Shown here: positions 15,994 through 23,289 of the stretch, piece after piece
How positions within the stretch are numbered: the stretch's first letter is position 1
Layout of the letters: every line of letters begins with the position of its first letter
Source: an uncultured Oscillospiraceae bacterium
GTDB lineage: Bacteria > Bacillota > Clostridia > Oscillospirales > Oscillospiraceae
Assembly: GCA_947625965.1 (NCBI GenBank)
Contig: CANQQO010000013.1
Location: 1 to 37,975 of the forward strand
Length of the DNA: 37,975 nucleotides
Reading direction: 5' to 3'
Notes under the pieces: model-generated
Told to the model about the DNA's origin: nothing
Database searches by the model: none
What the model saw: the letters and a program-made list of their open reading frames with translations, nothing else
Translations under genes and position numbers: made by a program

Positions 15994-16881
15994 ATGAAAA
16001 AACCCTTGTTTACCGGGGCCTGTACCGCCCTGGTCACGCCGTTTTTGGACGGAAAACTCAACCATCCCATGCTTCGCCAGCTTTTACGCCGGCAGACCGA
16101 CGCGGGCATCCAGGCGGTGGTCCTGGCCGGGACCACGGGGGAGGGGGCAACCCTCTCCGACCCGGAAAAGCTCACCTTGATCCGCCTGGGGAAGGAGTAT
16201 CTCCAGGACAAGGCCCTGCTCATCGCCGGCGCAGGCTCCAATGACACCGCCCACGCGGTGGCCCTGGCTCAGGCGGCGGAGGAGGCGGGCGCCGACGCTC
16301 TGCTGGTGGTCAGCCCCTACTACAACAAGGCCACCGAGGACGGCCTCTGCGCCCATTATTTGAAGATCGCCCAGAGCGTCCATATCCCCGTCATTCTCTA
16401 CAACGTCCCCAGCCGGACGGGGCTGGACATACCGGTCTCCGTCTACCGGCGGCTGTGCCGGGTGCCCAACATCGCCGGGGTGAAGGAGGCCACCACGGAT
16501 CTGAAAAAGATCGCCCAGATTTTGGCCGCCTGCGGGCCGGACCTGCCGGTCTGGTCCGGAGAGGACGCCCTGACGGCGCCTATGATGGCTCTGGGGGCCC
16601 AGGGGGTGATCTCCGTCGCCGCCAACGTCTGCCCCGTGGAGGTCGGCGCTCTGGCCCAGGCCGCCCTGGCGGGAGATTTCGACACCGCCGCCGCGCTGCA
16701 GCTTCGTCTGCTGCCGCTGAACGAGGCGCTGTTCTCCCAGGTCAACCCGGTGCCGGTAAAGGCCGCCATGGAACTGATCGGCTATGACTGCGGCGTCTGC
16801 CGCCTGCCCCTGACGGAGTTAGGGGACAGGGACCGGATGAAGATGGTGGAGGCACTGCGAAAGATAGGTTATGTAAACTAA
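15994..16881 (+). CDS. dapA: 4-hydroxy-tetrahydrodipicolinate synthase (DapA/NAL family)
   Basis: A 295-residue class I aldolase, the usual length. DapA condenses pyruvate with aspartate semialdehyde in the lysine and diaminopimelate pathway. Landmarks: GTTGEGATLSDPE (T47/T48), GSNDTAHAVALAQAAEEAGA, VVSPYYNKATEDG, Y136 in ILYNVPSRTG with R141, the Schiff-base lysine K164 in AGVKEATTDL, and a late VPVKAAMELIG helix. The NVPSRTG plus GVKEA set favours DapA over the N-acetylneuraminate lyase branch, though the amino-sugar operon nearby makes a NanA-like role worth keeping in mind. The start ATG 15994 is behind a GGAGGG that can be hidden by a hairpin. The gene is a single-gene unit closed by a strong terminator. 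Confidence 0.92.
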   Translation: MKKPLFTGACTALVTPFLDGKLNHPMLRQLLRRQTDAGIQAVVLAGTTGEGATLSDPEKLTLIRLGKEYLQDKALLIAGAGSNDTAHAVALAQAAEEAGADALLVVSPYYNKATEDGLCAHYLKIAQSVHIPVILYNVPSRTGLDIPVSVYRRLCRVPNIAGVKEATTDLKKIAQILAACGPDLPVWSGEDALTAPMMALGAQGVISVAANVCPVEVGALAQAALAGDFDTAAALQLRLLPLNEALFSQVNPVPVKAAMELIGYDCGVCRLPLTELGDRDRMKMVEALRKIGYVN

Positions 16882-16892
16882 GTACATCCAAG

Positions 16893-16929
16893 GCACGCCG
16901 GGTCCATCACCCGGCGTGCGTCTTTTTTT
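16893..16929 (+). terminator. Intrinsic terminator of dapA
   Basis: A perfect 11-bp stem, GCACGCCGGGT (16893-16903) with ACCCGGCGTGC (16909-16919), closes on a 5-nt loop and is followed by TTTTTTT (16923-16929). The convergent exporter gene ends inside its loop. Confidence 0.9.
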
Positions 16930-18151
16930 GGGATGTTCGCTGCGTCTGCCACACGCCCCACAGCCGCACCAGGGTGGACACCAGCAGAATGCCCACGGCC
17001 ATGAGCCCGGCCACGGCGGCGGTGTGGGAGCCCTGCCGGGCAAAGGCGGACATATCCCCCTGGACGATGTAATTCATGGTGTAGTACACCCCCGCGCCGG
17101 GGAGCATGGGAAAGAGGGACACCACCAGATAGGAGATGGCCGGATATTTCCGCACCCTTGCCATGATCTCCGAGTAGGCGGCGCAGACCAGGGTGGCCCA
17201 AAAGTAGGCGGTCAGATCCCCGTAGGGCAGGATCAGCGAATATACCAGCCACCCCAGGACTCCGCCCAGGACACACAGCAGCCCGCCATGGCCGTGGATA
17301 TTGAAGAGAAGCGAGAACCCGGCGCACCCGGCGAAGGCTCCGACGAGCTGCCAGAACAGTCCATACCCCGCAAACGCCTGCCCGCCGGAAACGCCCCAGA
17401 GGGCCACGGCCGCGTTCCAGGCCACGGCGGTCCCCAGGGCGATGGCCATGGCCACCAGCAGCACCTGGACGATCCGGTTGACGCCGGAGTTGATGTCGCC
17501 GTAGATGATGTCCCGCATGGCGTTGGTGAAGAGCAGTCCGGGCACCAGGAGCATCAGTCCGCCGATGACCGCCGCGTCGGGATCGTGGCAGAGCCCCAGG
17601 GCCCCCAGACCGTAGACAGAGGCGGAGAGGAGGAAGGAGAGGAGAATGGTCTTAAAGAAGGGGTTGGTCTTGAGCCGGTCCAGTCCCTCGCCCACGAGGC
17701 CCGCCAGAAGGCCGCAGGCTCCGGCGCAGAGACAGTCGGCCCAGTCCGCCTGGAAGAGAATGGAGAACCCCGCCGCCCCCAGGAAGCTGCCCAGCAGCAC
17801 GTAAGGCAGCCGGTAGTGGACCCGGGCCTTTTCGGTTTCCGCCATCCAGGCGAAGCCGGTCTGGGGGTCCGGGTGCTCGGCGCAGAGGCGGCGGGACAGA
17901 TTGCTGTACCGCTCCACGGCGTCCAGGTCGTTGCCGTGGTGGCCGATGCGGCGCATCCGGGTCACGGGGCGGCCCGTTTCCGTCTCAATGCTGACAATGA
18001 GGCAGTTGGGGATGGAGAACGCTTCCGCCCGGATGCCGTAGGCGGCCAGGAGCCGGTTCACGCTCTCCTCCACCCGGAACGTCTCCGCTCCGCAGATGGC
18101 CAGCCGATAGCCCAGCTCCACCGCCAGCTCGATCAATTCGTCATAGTCCAT
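16907..18151 (-). CDS. Fused threonine/serine exporter (ThrE type, YjjP-YjjB halves joined)
   Basis: A 414-residue membrane protein joining the two halves that are separate genes (YjjP and YjjB) in many bacteria. The soluble N-terminal half shows AICGAETFRVEESVNRLLAAYG, then SIPNCLIVSIE and VTRMRRIGHHGNDLDAVERYS in pieces, the DUF1212/ThrE signature. About ten membrane helices follow, including LLVPGLLFTNAMRDIIYGD and the second-half NIHGHGGLLCVLGGVLGWLV with a late YLVVSLFPMLPGAGVYYTM. The family exports Thr/Ser or succinate; the substrate here is not proven. The start ATG 18151 is behind GGGAGG. The last residues (KKTHAG) and the stop are encoded within the convergent dapA terminator hairpin. 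Confidence 0.88.
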   Translation of the reverse strand: MDYDELIELAVELGYRLAICGAETFRVEESVNRLLAAYGIRAEAFSIPNCLIVSIETETGRPVTRMRRIGHHGNDLDAVERYSNLSRRLCAEHPDPQTGFAWMAETEKARVHYRLPYVLLGSFLGAAGFSILFQADWADCLCAGACGLLAGLVGEGLDRLKTNPFFKTILLSFLLSASVYGLGALGLCHDPDAAVIGGLMLLVPGLLFTNAMRDIIYGDINSGVNRIVQVLLVAMAIALGTAVAWNAAVALWGVSGGQAFAGYGLFWQLVGAFAGCAGFSLLFNIHGHGGLLCVLGGVLGWLVYSLILPYGDLTAYFWATLVCAAYSEIMARVRKYPAISYLVVSLFPMLPGAGVYYTMNYIVQGDMSAFARQGSHTAAVAGLMAVGILLVSTLVRLWGVWQTQRTSQKKTHAG

Positions 18152-18209
18152 ATCCGCGCCTCCCTAGGGATTTTAGGCCGGCAGCCGCGTATCGTGCGGC
18201 GCTGCCCTA

Positions 18210-18237
18210 AGTATAGCACACTTTTCGGAAATGGCAA
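18210..18237 (-). promoter_or_regulatory. Promoter of the ThrE-type exporter
   Basis: Minus strand: -35 TTGCCA (18237-18232), 16-bp spacer, -10 TATACT (18215-18210). The leader then forms a GGCAGC/GCTGCC hairpin (about 18181-18206) before the ribosome site. Confidence 0.6.
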
Positions 18238-18272
18238 GCGGAATTGCAGGCGGCGGCCGCGAATCGCGGGGC

Positions 18273-19364
18273 CTATACATATTTCCGGCTCTGGCGGCAA
18301 TAGAGCAGATTCACCGGCGCGGTGACATATTCCCCGGGCAGGGGCGAGATCTCGCCGATCTGAAAGAGGGTGTACTGGCTCCCTACCCGGCCCACCAGCG
18401 GCAGCCGCCGGCCCTGGTACTCCACGTACATCCCCCTTAGCCGGAGCCGGGCCATCCGGAGCAGGTAGGCCGCCAGCTCCACGGGGCCGAAGGCGTCCGG
18501 CCCGGAGCAAAGGCCGTAGCCGCACTCATGGCCCACGGCCACCACGGCTGCGCTGGTGTCCCGGGATATCCGGCAGACGGAGGCGTAGCCCGTGGTGTCT
18601 CCCCGGCGCAGGAGCCGCCGGTCCACCACCTGGGCCTGGAGCCGGCCCGCGGGAAGGAGCTCCACCTGGGTCGGTTTACATAACGGTCCAACCAGGGCCG
18701 ATCCGATCCGAACCCCGTCCAGCCAGGTGTTGGGGAACCGGAGGGCGGCGCAGCTATTGGCGATGTGACGCATACCGATGGGATACCCCCGGTCCCGGAG
18801 GTAAGACGTCACTTTGAGGAACCGGACCATCTGCCGCCGGGTCCGGCGGTAGCGCCGCTCAAAGGCGGCGGCGAAGTGGGAAAAGATCCCCTCGAAGCGG
18901 AAGTCGAAGCGCTGATAAATGGCGTCCAACTGCTCCCGGTCGTTCCATCGGACGCCGAAACGTCCCATCCCGGTGTCCACCGCCACATGGACCCGGACGG
19001 GCCGCCCGCCGGCCCAGTCCTGGTAAAACCGGGCCGTGGACAGGCCGGTGACGGTGAGGATAATGCCCTGCTCCACCAGGGCGTCCAGCGCCTCCCGGTC
19101 CGCCACGGGGGAAAGGAGCAGGATGTCCTCCCGGAATCCCAGCTCCCGGAGCCGCAGGGCCTCCTCCGGCTCCGACACGGCGAACATGGCGGCCCCACCG
19201 AACTGCCAGGCTCTGGCGGCTTCTTCCAAGCCGGCCCCATAGCCGTCGCACTTGAGGACGGCAATCAAGGGTACGTCCACAAAATCCACCACCTGCGCCG
19301 CGTTGTGCCGCAGCGCCTGGCGGGAGATCTCCACAAAGCTGCTTTCAAAATCGGTTTGGCACAT
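18273..19364 (-). CDS. Divergent alanine racemase-family PLP enzyme
   Basis: A 363-residue protein with an alanine racemase fold. The PLP lysine K38 sits in AVLKCDGYGAG (family AVVKANAYGHG). Also present are DTGMGRFGVR with R136, H164 in IFSHFAAAF, R220 in DGVRIGSALVG, and the second catalytic base Y261 in TTGYASVCRIS. Two family features are missing. The carbamylated Lys before DTGM is Ala129, and the C-terminal MD pair of RVxMDQ is replaced (GRVGSQYTLF). Alr makes D-alanine for peptidoglycan or spores. These changes suggest a paralogue with altered substrate or regulation. The start ATG 19364 has no good ribosome site; TTG 19367 is an alternative. A long dyad and repeats lie directly upstream. 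Confidence 0.8.
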   Translation of the reverse strand: MCQTDFESSFVEISRQALRHNAAQVVDFVDVPLIAVLKCDGYGAGLEEAARAWQFGGAAMFAVSEPEEALRLRELGFREDILLLSPVADREALDALVEQGIILTVTGLSTARFYQDWAGGRPVRVHVAVDTGMGRFGVRWNDREQLDAIYQRFDFRFEGIFSHFAAAFERRYRRTRRQMVRFLKVTSYLRDRGYPIGMRHIANSCAALRFPNTWLDGVRIGSALVGPLCKPTQVELLPAGRLQAQVVDRRLLRRGDTTGYASVCRISRDTSAAVVAVGHECGYGLCSGPDAFGPVELAAYLLRMARLRLRGMYVEYQGRRLPLVGRVGSQYTLFQIGEISPLPGEYVTAPVNLLYCRQSRKYV

Positions 19365-19455
19365 CAAAGATCACGCCCCTGTTCCAATGGTGAGGCCATT
19401 GTAACGGGGGCGTGCATCAAAGTTGCTTTTTTTCGGCATCAAAACCGCATCAAAA
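19362..19455 (-). repeat. Four TTTGATG heptamers upstream of the racemase gene
   Basis: The plus-strand word CATCAAA starts at 19362, 19415, 19437 and 19448. The last three are spaced 22 and 11 bp, about two turns and one turn of the helix, which suggests same-face protein binding. The first copy covers the start codon of the racemase gene. Confidence 0.45.
19372..19414 (-). promoter_or_regulatory. Long imperfect dyad upstream of the racemase gene
   Basis: Two 19-bp arms (19372-19390 and 19396-19414) match at 17 of 19 positions around the 5-bp centre TGAGG. The outer blocks are CACGCCCC/GGGGCGTG and the inner ones CAATGG/CCATTG. A minus-strand -10-like TACAAT (19403-19398) lies inside it with no convincing -35. 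This looks like an operator over a regulated promoter rather than a terminator, since no T-run follows on the minus strand. Confidence 0.55.
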
Positions 19456-19465
19456 GTGTAAATTT

Positions 19466-20269
19466 TTATCCCGACTCATAGCCTGGAGCGGCGGCGTCCT
19501 CCGGCGACACTGTCTCCAGGATCTCGATGGACAGAAAATCGGCGCTTACACGGAACAGGAACAGCGGGCCCTGTTTTCCCGTTTCCGGGTCCATGAGGGC
19601 CGCCTGGAGGCAGGCGCCGTCAAACCAGGTCAGCTCGTCCGGCGGCGTGAGATACAGGATCTCCATCGGAAGGCCCAGGTCCTCCTGGAACCGGTCGAAG
19701 AAGGCGGGGAGGAAGTCGTATAGGACGGCGGGGTCGGTATCCTCCTGGAAGAGTAGCCCCGCCTGGGCGGAGAGGGTCAGGAAGAGGAGCTTGCCCGTTA
19801 CGTCGTCCAAAACCAAGTCACAGTGCCAGTTGGGGCCGCCGCTGGCGTCGAAAATGACCTCCCAAAACAGCGCGGAGGCGCCGATTTTCGTATTGTAGGC
19901 CAGATATTTTCCCGTAAACCCCGCCGAATGGGGCTGCGACAGAAAGGCCAGCGCGTCCGTCCGGGCGTACTGGGCCAGGACCGCCTCCGCCGCCTCCAGG
20001 GCTGTTTCCTCCGTCAGGGTCCCCCGGCTGGGGCTGTCAAATAGATGCTCCCCGCTGGCGGCCAGCGCCGCCCGGACCTCCAGGGGCGGGACGCGGAAGG
20101 AGAGCTGGATCTCGGAGATCTCCCCGGATTCCTCCGCGCCGTCGTAGGCCCGGTCCTGCCAGGCGGCGGCCAGATAGGGCAGCCCCGCCCCCAGGACCAG
20201 GGCCGCCGGGACCAGCAGGAGCGGAAGGATCTTTGCGATACGTTTCAAAACAGATTTGATAGCTTTCAT
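19466..20269 (-). CDS. Membrane-anchored protein, paralogue 1 of 3 (function unknown)
   Basis: A 267-residue protein with a basic start, one membrane helix at about residues 14-34 (uncleaved anchor or signal) and an outward-facing domain. It shares LPYLAAAWQDRA, ESGEISEIQL and a DDVTGK turn with the two upstream genes. The shared (D)DxTGK turn after aromatic strands recalls PepSY-like folds, but that is a guess. It is the most divergent copy: longer basic N-terminus, WHCDLVLDD in place of WSFEMWLDD, and no FERHGYD segment. The tail is acidic and Ala-rich. The start ATG 20269 follows AGGGG. It is the last gene of the two-component operon, 21 bp after paralogue 2. No known function. Confidence 0.75.
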   Translation of the reverse strand: MKAIKSVLKRIAKILPLLLVPAALVLGAGLPYLAAAWQDRAYDGAEESGEISEIQLSFRVPPLEVRAALAASGEHLFDSPSRGTLTEETALEAAEAVLAQYARTDALAFLSQPHSAGFTGKYLAYNTKIGASALFWEVIFDASGGPNWHCDLVLDDVTGKLLFLTLSAQAGLLFQEDTDPAVLYDFLPAFFDRFQEDLGLPMEILYLTPPDELTWFDGACLQAALMDPETGKQGPLFLFRVSADFLSIEILETVSPEDAAAPGYESG

Positions 20270-20290
20270 ATCTTTTTCCCCTGTGGGCGG

Positions 20291-21070
20291 TCAGTCCCCC
20301 GCCGCGCTGGGCACCGTTTCCGCGGGAAGGGTTTCCGGGACGTACTCCTGCGGCATGATGGTGAAAGACCAGCTTGTCACGCCGTAAGAAAACAGAGTAT
20401 CCCCCGGCTCCGGGTCCGCCACCGGCGAGGTGATCAGGGCCATTTCGTCCGCGTCCTCCCACAGAGTGTAAGTGGACGTCACGTCCAGCTCTCCGGTGAA
20501 AAAGGCGTTGAGCCGGTACAGAAAGTCCAGGCCGTTTTCGGCGTTATAGTCATAGCCGTGCCGCTCGAAGATCTGCCCATCCTCTTCGCAGTCCATTTCT
20601 ATGGCGATAGCCTTGCCCGTGGCGTCGTCCAGCCACATCTCGAACGACCAGTCCGGCGTTCCGCTGGAATGGATCCTGACGACGGAGAACAGGGCGGAAG
20701 CCTCCTGATCGTAGATCAAGATCTTTTGGAGGGAATAAATGTCGTGGGGCTGGGCCAGGATGTCCAGCTCCTCGATCTTGGCGAAGGTGTCCAGCGTGGT
20801 TTCCGCCGCGTACCGGATGGCGTCCTCCGTCATCTCTCCCAGGCTGAGCGGTACCTCTTCGGTATGGATGTTCTCATCGATGCTCCGAAAGATGAGGCCG
20901 ATCCGGTCGAAGATGGTGGAATCGCTAAAAACGAGCTGGAGCTCGTCGATCTGCCCGGTCTCCACGGCGCCTTCAATGGCGTGGTCCTGCCAGGCGGCGG
21001 CCAGATATGGCAGTCCCGCCCCCAGGCTCAGGAGGGCCAGGATCAGCAGGAGAAAAAGGATCTTTTTCAT
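20291..21070 (-). CDS. Membrane-anchored protein, paralogue 2 of 3 (function unknown)
   Basis: A 259-residue protein: MKK, then a hydrophobic helix at residues 4-20, LPYLAAAWQDHAIEGAVETG, a central LDILAQPHDIYSLQKILIYD block, SFEMWLDDATGK, FERHGYDYNAENGLDFLYRL and LNAFFTGELDV. All these blocks line up with paralogue 3. The C-terminus is Pro/Glu-rich and probably disordered. It is expected to sit on the outer face of the membrane. The start ATG 21070 lies 7 bp after paralogue 3 ends, with a weak AGGAA site, so translation is probably coupled. No enzyme motif, lipobox or metal cluster is visible. Confidence 0.8.
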   Translation of the reverse strand: MKKILFLLLILALLSLGAGLPYLAAAWQDHAIEGAVETGQIDELQLVFSDSTIFDRIGLIFRSIDENIHTEEVPLSLGEMTEDAIRYAAETTLDTFAKIEELDILAQPHDIYSLQKILIYDQEASALFSVVRIHSSGTPDWSFEMWLDDATGKAIAIEMDCEEDGQIFERHGYDYNAENGLDFLYRLNAFFTGELDVTSTYTLWEDADEMALITSPVADPEPGDTLFSYGVTSWSFTIMPQEYVPETLPAETVPSAAGD

Positions 21071-21077
21071 ATGGTTC

Positions 21078-21884
21078 CTATCTGTCTGATTCGGGAAGAC
21101 TTGGATCGGGGCTCCACATGGGAGCCGTTCCCACGGGGTTGGCGTCGGAGACGAAGGTGTCCGGGAAAATGGAGAAGCCCCACCGGGATATTCGCAGAAT
21201 GAACACCAGCTCGCCCAGTCCCACGTTTTCCACCGGGGTCGTTACCAGCTCCATGCCGTACTCCCCGTTGGCGGTCAGCCGCAGGACGCGGCTGGTCTGC
21301 AGGCCCAGCTCGCCATAGAAGTGGGCATTGAGCCGAAAGAGAAGGTCCTCGGCGTTCTCGTCGGTAGCGTCGTAGCCGTGCCGTTCAAAGAGCAGCTCCT
21401 CATCCTCGGTGACCAACGCGATGTTGACCATCTTGCCTGTGGCGTCGTCCAGCCACATCTCGAACGACCATTCCGGCGCGCCGTCGGACCGAAGCAGCAC
21501 CCACCAAAACAGGGCGGAGACTCCCTGATCGTAGAACATGAACTTTTGGTATTTTTCTATGGAATGGGGCTGGGCCAGGAAGTCCAGCTCCTCGATCTGG
21601 GCGAAGGACTCCAGCGCGTCCTCCGCAGCCGCCAGGATGGTGCCCTCCGTCAGATTTCCCAGATCGGGCGGCGCGTCCACGGAGCTGCCGCTGAAGGTGA
21701 GAAGGATCCGCTCGATGGTGGAGGGAACGTCGAAGGTGAGCTGGATCTCGGAGATCTCCCCGGATTCCACAACGCCGTCGATGGCCCGGTCCTGCCAGAG
21801 CCCCGCCAAGTAGGGGAGCGCCGCTCCCAGGCACAGCAGGGCCAGGACCAGGGGGAGCAGGAGGAACCTATTCGCTTTTCTCAT
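21078..21884 (-). CDS. Membrane-anchored protein, paralogue 3 of 3 (function unknown)
   Basis: A 268-residue protein with a membrane helix at about residues 7-27, then LPYLAGLWQDRAIDGVVESG, EISEIQLTF, FLAQPHSIEKYQKFMFYDQG, WSFEMWLDDATGK, FERHGYDATDENAEDLLFRL and NAHFYGELGL. Together with paralogues 1 and 2 it defines an unknown family of one anchor helix plus an exported domain of about 220 residues. It is the first of the three, starting at ATG 21884 inside the end of the histidine-kinase gene (17-bp overlap, GGAGGAA six bases upstream). It is therefore translated from the same mRNA as the kinase. The proteins may be outputs or sensing partners of that kinase (inference). Confidence 0.8.
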   Translation of the reverse strand: MRKANRFLLLPLVLALLCLGAALPYLAGLWQDRAIDGVVESGEISEIQLTFDVPSTIERILLTFSGSSVDAPPDLGNLTEGTILAAAEDALESFAQIEELDFLAQPHSIEKYQKFMFYDQGVSALFWWVLLRSDGAPEWSFEMWLDDATGKMVNIALVTEDEELLFERHGYDATDENAEDLLFRLNAHFYGELGLQTSRVLRLTANGEYGMELVTTPVENVGLGELVFILRISRWGFSIFPDTFVSDANPVGTAPMWSPDPSLPESDR

Positions 21885-23286
21885 TCCGCTTCCTCCGCTT
21901 CCGCCGGCCGTAGAGGGTCACTGTGACACAGGTGCCCTTTCCCACCTCGCTGCGGAAGGAAATGTCCCCGTTGTGGAGCTCCACGATCTTTTTGCACAGG
22001 GCCAGACCCAGTCCCGCGCCGCCCTGGCTCCGGGAGCGGGCCTTGTCCACCCGGTAGAACGCCTCGGTGATCTTGGTCAGCTCCTTTTCCTCCATACCCT
22101 GGCCGTTATCCACCACCTGGAATTCGCAGCCGCCGGAAATGCGCTTGCCCTGGACCGCCACCGCGCCGCCGTCGACCATGGCCTTGGCGGCGTTGTCGAT
22201 GAGGTTATACAGGAGGGATTTCACCAGGTCCGGGTCGAACACCGCCTTGGCGAACTCCCCCCGGCACATCAGCGTGACGCCCCGCTCCCGGGCCATGGGG
22301 GCCAGGGTCTGCTCCACGTCGGCCAAAAAGGCGTGGAGCCCCACATCCCGCATCACCGGAGTGTCCTGCTCCAGGAGCAGCAGCTCCAGGAGCTTGAAGG
22401 ACAGCTTTTCCAGCCGCTGGCCCTCGGAAAAGATATAGTTGGCCGCTCCCATCCGGTCCCCCTCCTCCAGGCCGCCCTGGCGCAGCAGGTCGGCGTAGCC
22501 GATGATGGAGGTCATGGGGGTCTTCAGCTCGTGGGCGAAGGCGCCCATAAACGCCTCCTGCCGCTGGACCTCTGTCTCCAGCTTGGCGAAATTCTCCTGG
22601 AGCTTTCCCGCCATGGCGTCAAAGTCCCGGGAGAGCTGACCAAACTCGTCCTGGGTGCGGATGTTGGACCGCCAGGCCAGATTGCCGCTGGCGATCCGCC
22701 GGACGGCGGAGGTGAGGGCCTGGAGCTGGTTGGTCAGGGCGAGGGACAGCAGGCTCGCCGCCCCCAGTCCCAGGATCACCACGGCGGCATAGATGGCCAG
22801 GAACACCCGCTGCTGGCCAGCCCGGGCGGTGTAGGCCGGGGTCAGGTCGAAGACTGCCTCCAGGATCAGCTTTTTGCCCCCCGCCTGCAGGCTGCTGGCG
22901 ATGCGGTAGTACCGAACGCTGCCGACGCGGAGAGTGGTGCGGACGCAGGCCCCCGTTTCCGGCGATTCCTGGCCCAGCAGGGAGGTGTCCCCGCTGGAGT
23001 AGAGGACATTCTCGGCGGAACGCAGATGCAGCCCCGCCCACTTGTCCACGCTTTGCCGCTCGATGCTCTCCATAATGCTGGACATATTCACATAGTAAAA
23101 ATCCGTGCCGGAGGAGTTGAGCAGGGAGATGGTGTTGCGAAGATTCTCGTAGGAATCCATGGCGGAGAGCTTTTCCTCCTCCAGGGTATGCTGGAAGGAG
23201 GTGTAGATCAGCGCCGTCCCGCCGATCCCGAAGCTCAGGGCGATGAGCAGAGTGATGGTGACGATCAGCCGCAGGCGAAAGCTCAA
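21868..23286 (-). CDS. Membrane histidine kinase (HAMP-HisKA-HATPase)
   Basis: A 472-residue sensor kinase. Membrane helices lie at about 7-29 and 161-185 and enclose an extracellular sensor of about 130 residues. HAMP follows (ALTSAVRRIASGNLAWRSN in part, then DEFGQLSRDFDAMAGKL), then HisKA with phospho-acceptor H252 in AFAHELKTPMTSIIGYAD. The ATPase domain shows the N-box NLIDNAAKAM, G1 VVDNGQGM, the F-box EAFYRVDKAR and G2 GGAGLGLALCKKIVELH. It works with the response regulator encoded 3 bp upstream. The start is TTG 23286, nine bases after GGAGGTG that overlaps the regulator stop. The signal is unknown. The basic tail RRKRRKR is encoded where the next gene's ribosome site lies. Confidence 0.93.
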   Translation of the reverse strand: MSFRLRLIVTITLLIALSFGIGGTALIYTSFQHTLEEEKLSAMDSYENLRNTISLLNSSGTDFYYVNMSSIMESIERQSVDKWAGLHLRSAENVLYSSGDTSLLGQESPETGACVRTTLRVGSVRYYRIASSLQAGGKKLILEAVFDLTPAYTARAGQQRVFLAIYAAVVILGLGAASLLSLALTNQLQALTSAVRRIASGNLAWRSNIRTQDEFGQLSRDFDAMAGKLQENFAKLETEVQRQEAFMGAFAHELKTPMTSIIGYADLLRQGGLEEGDRMGAANYIFSEGQRLEKLSFKLLELLLLEQDTPVMRDVGLHAFLADVEQTLAPMARERGVTLMCRGEFAKAVFDPDLVKSLLYNLIDNAAKAMVDGGAVAVQGKRISGGCEFQVVDNGQGMEEKELTKITEAFYRVDKARSRSQGGAGLGLALCKKIVELHNGDISFRSEVGKGTCVTVTLYGRRKRRKRNEKSE

Positions 23287-23289
23287 ATC

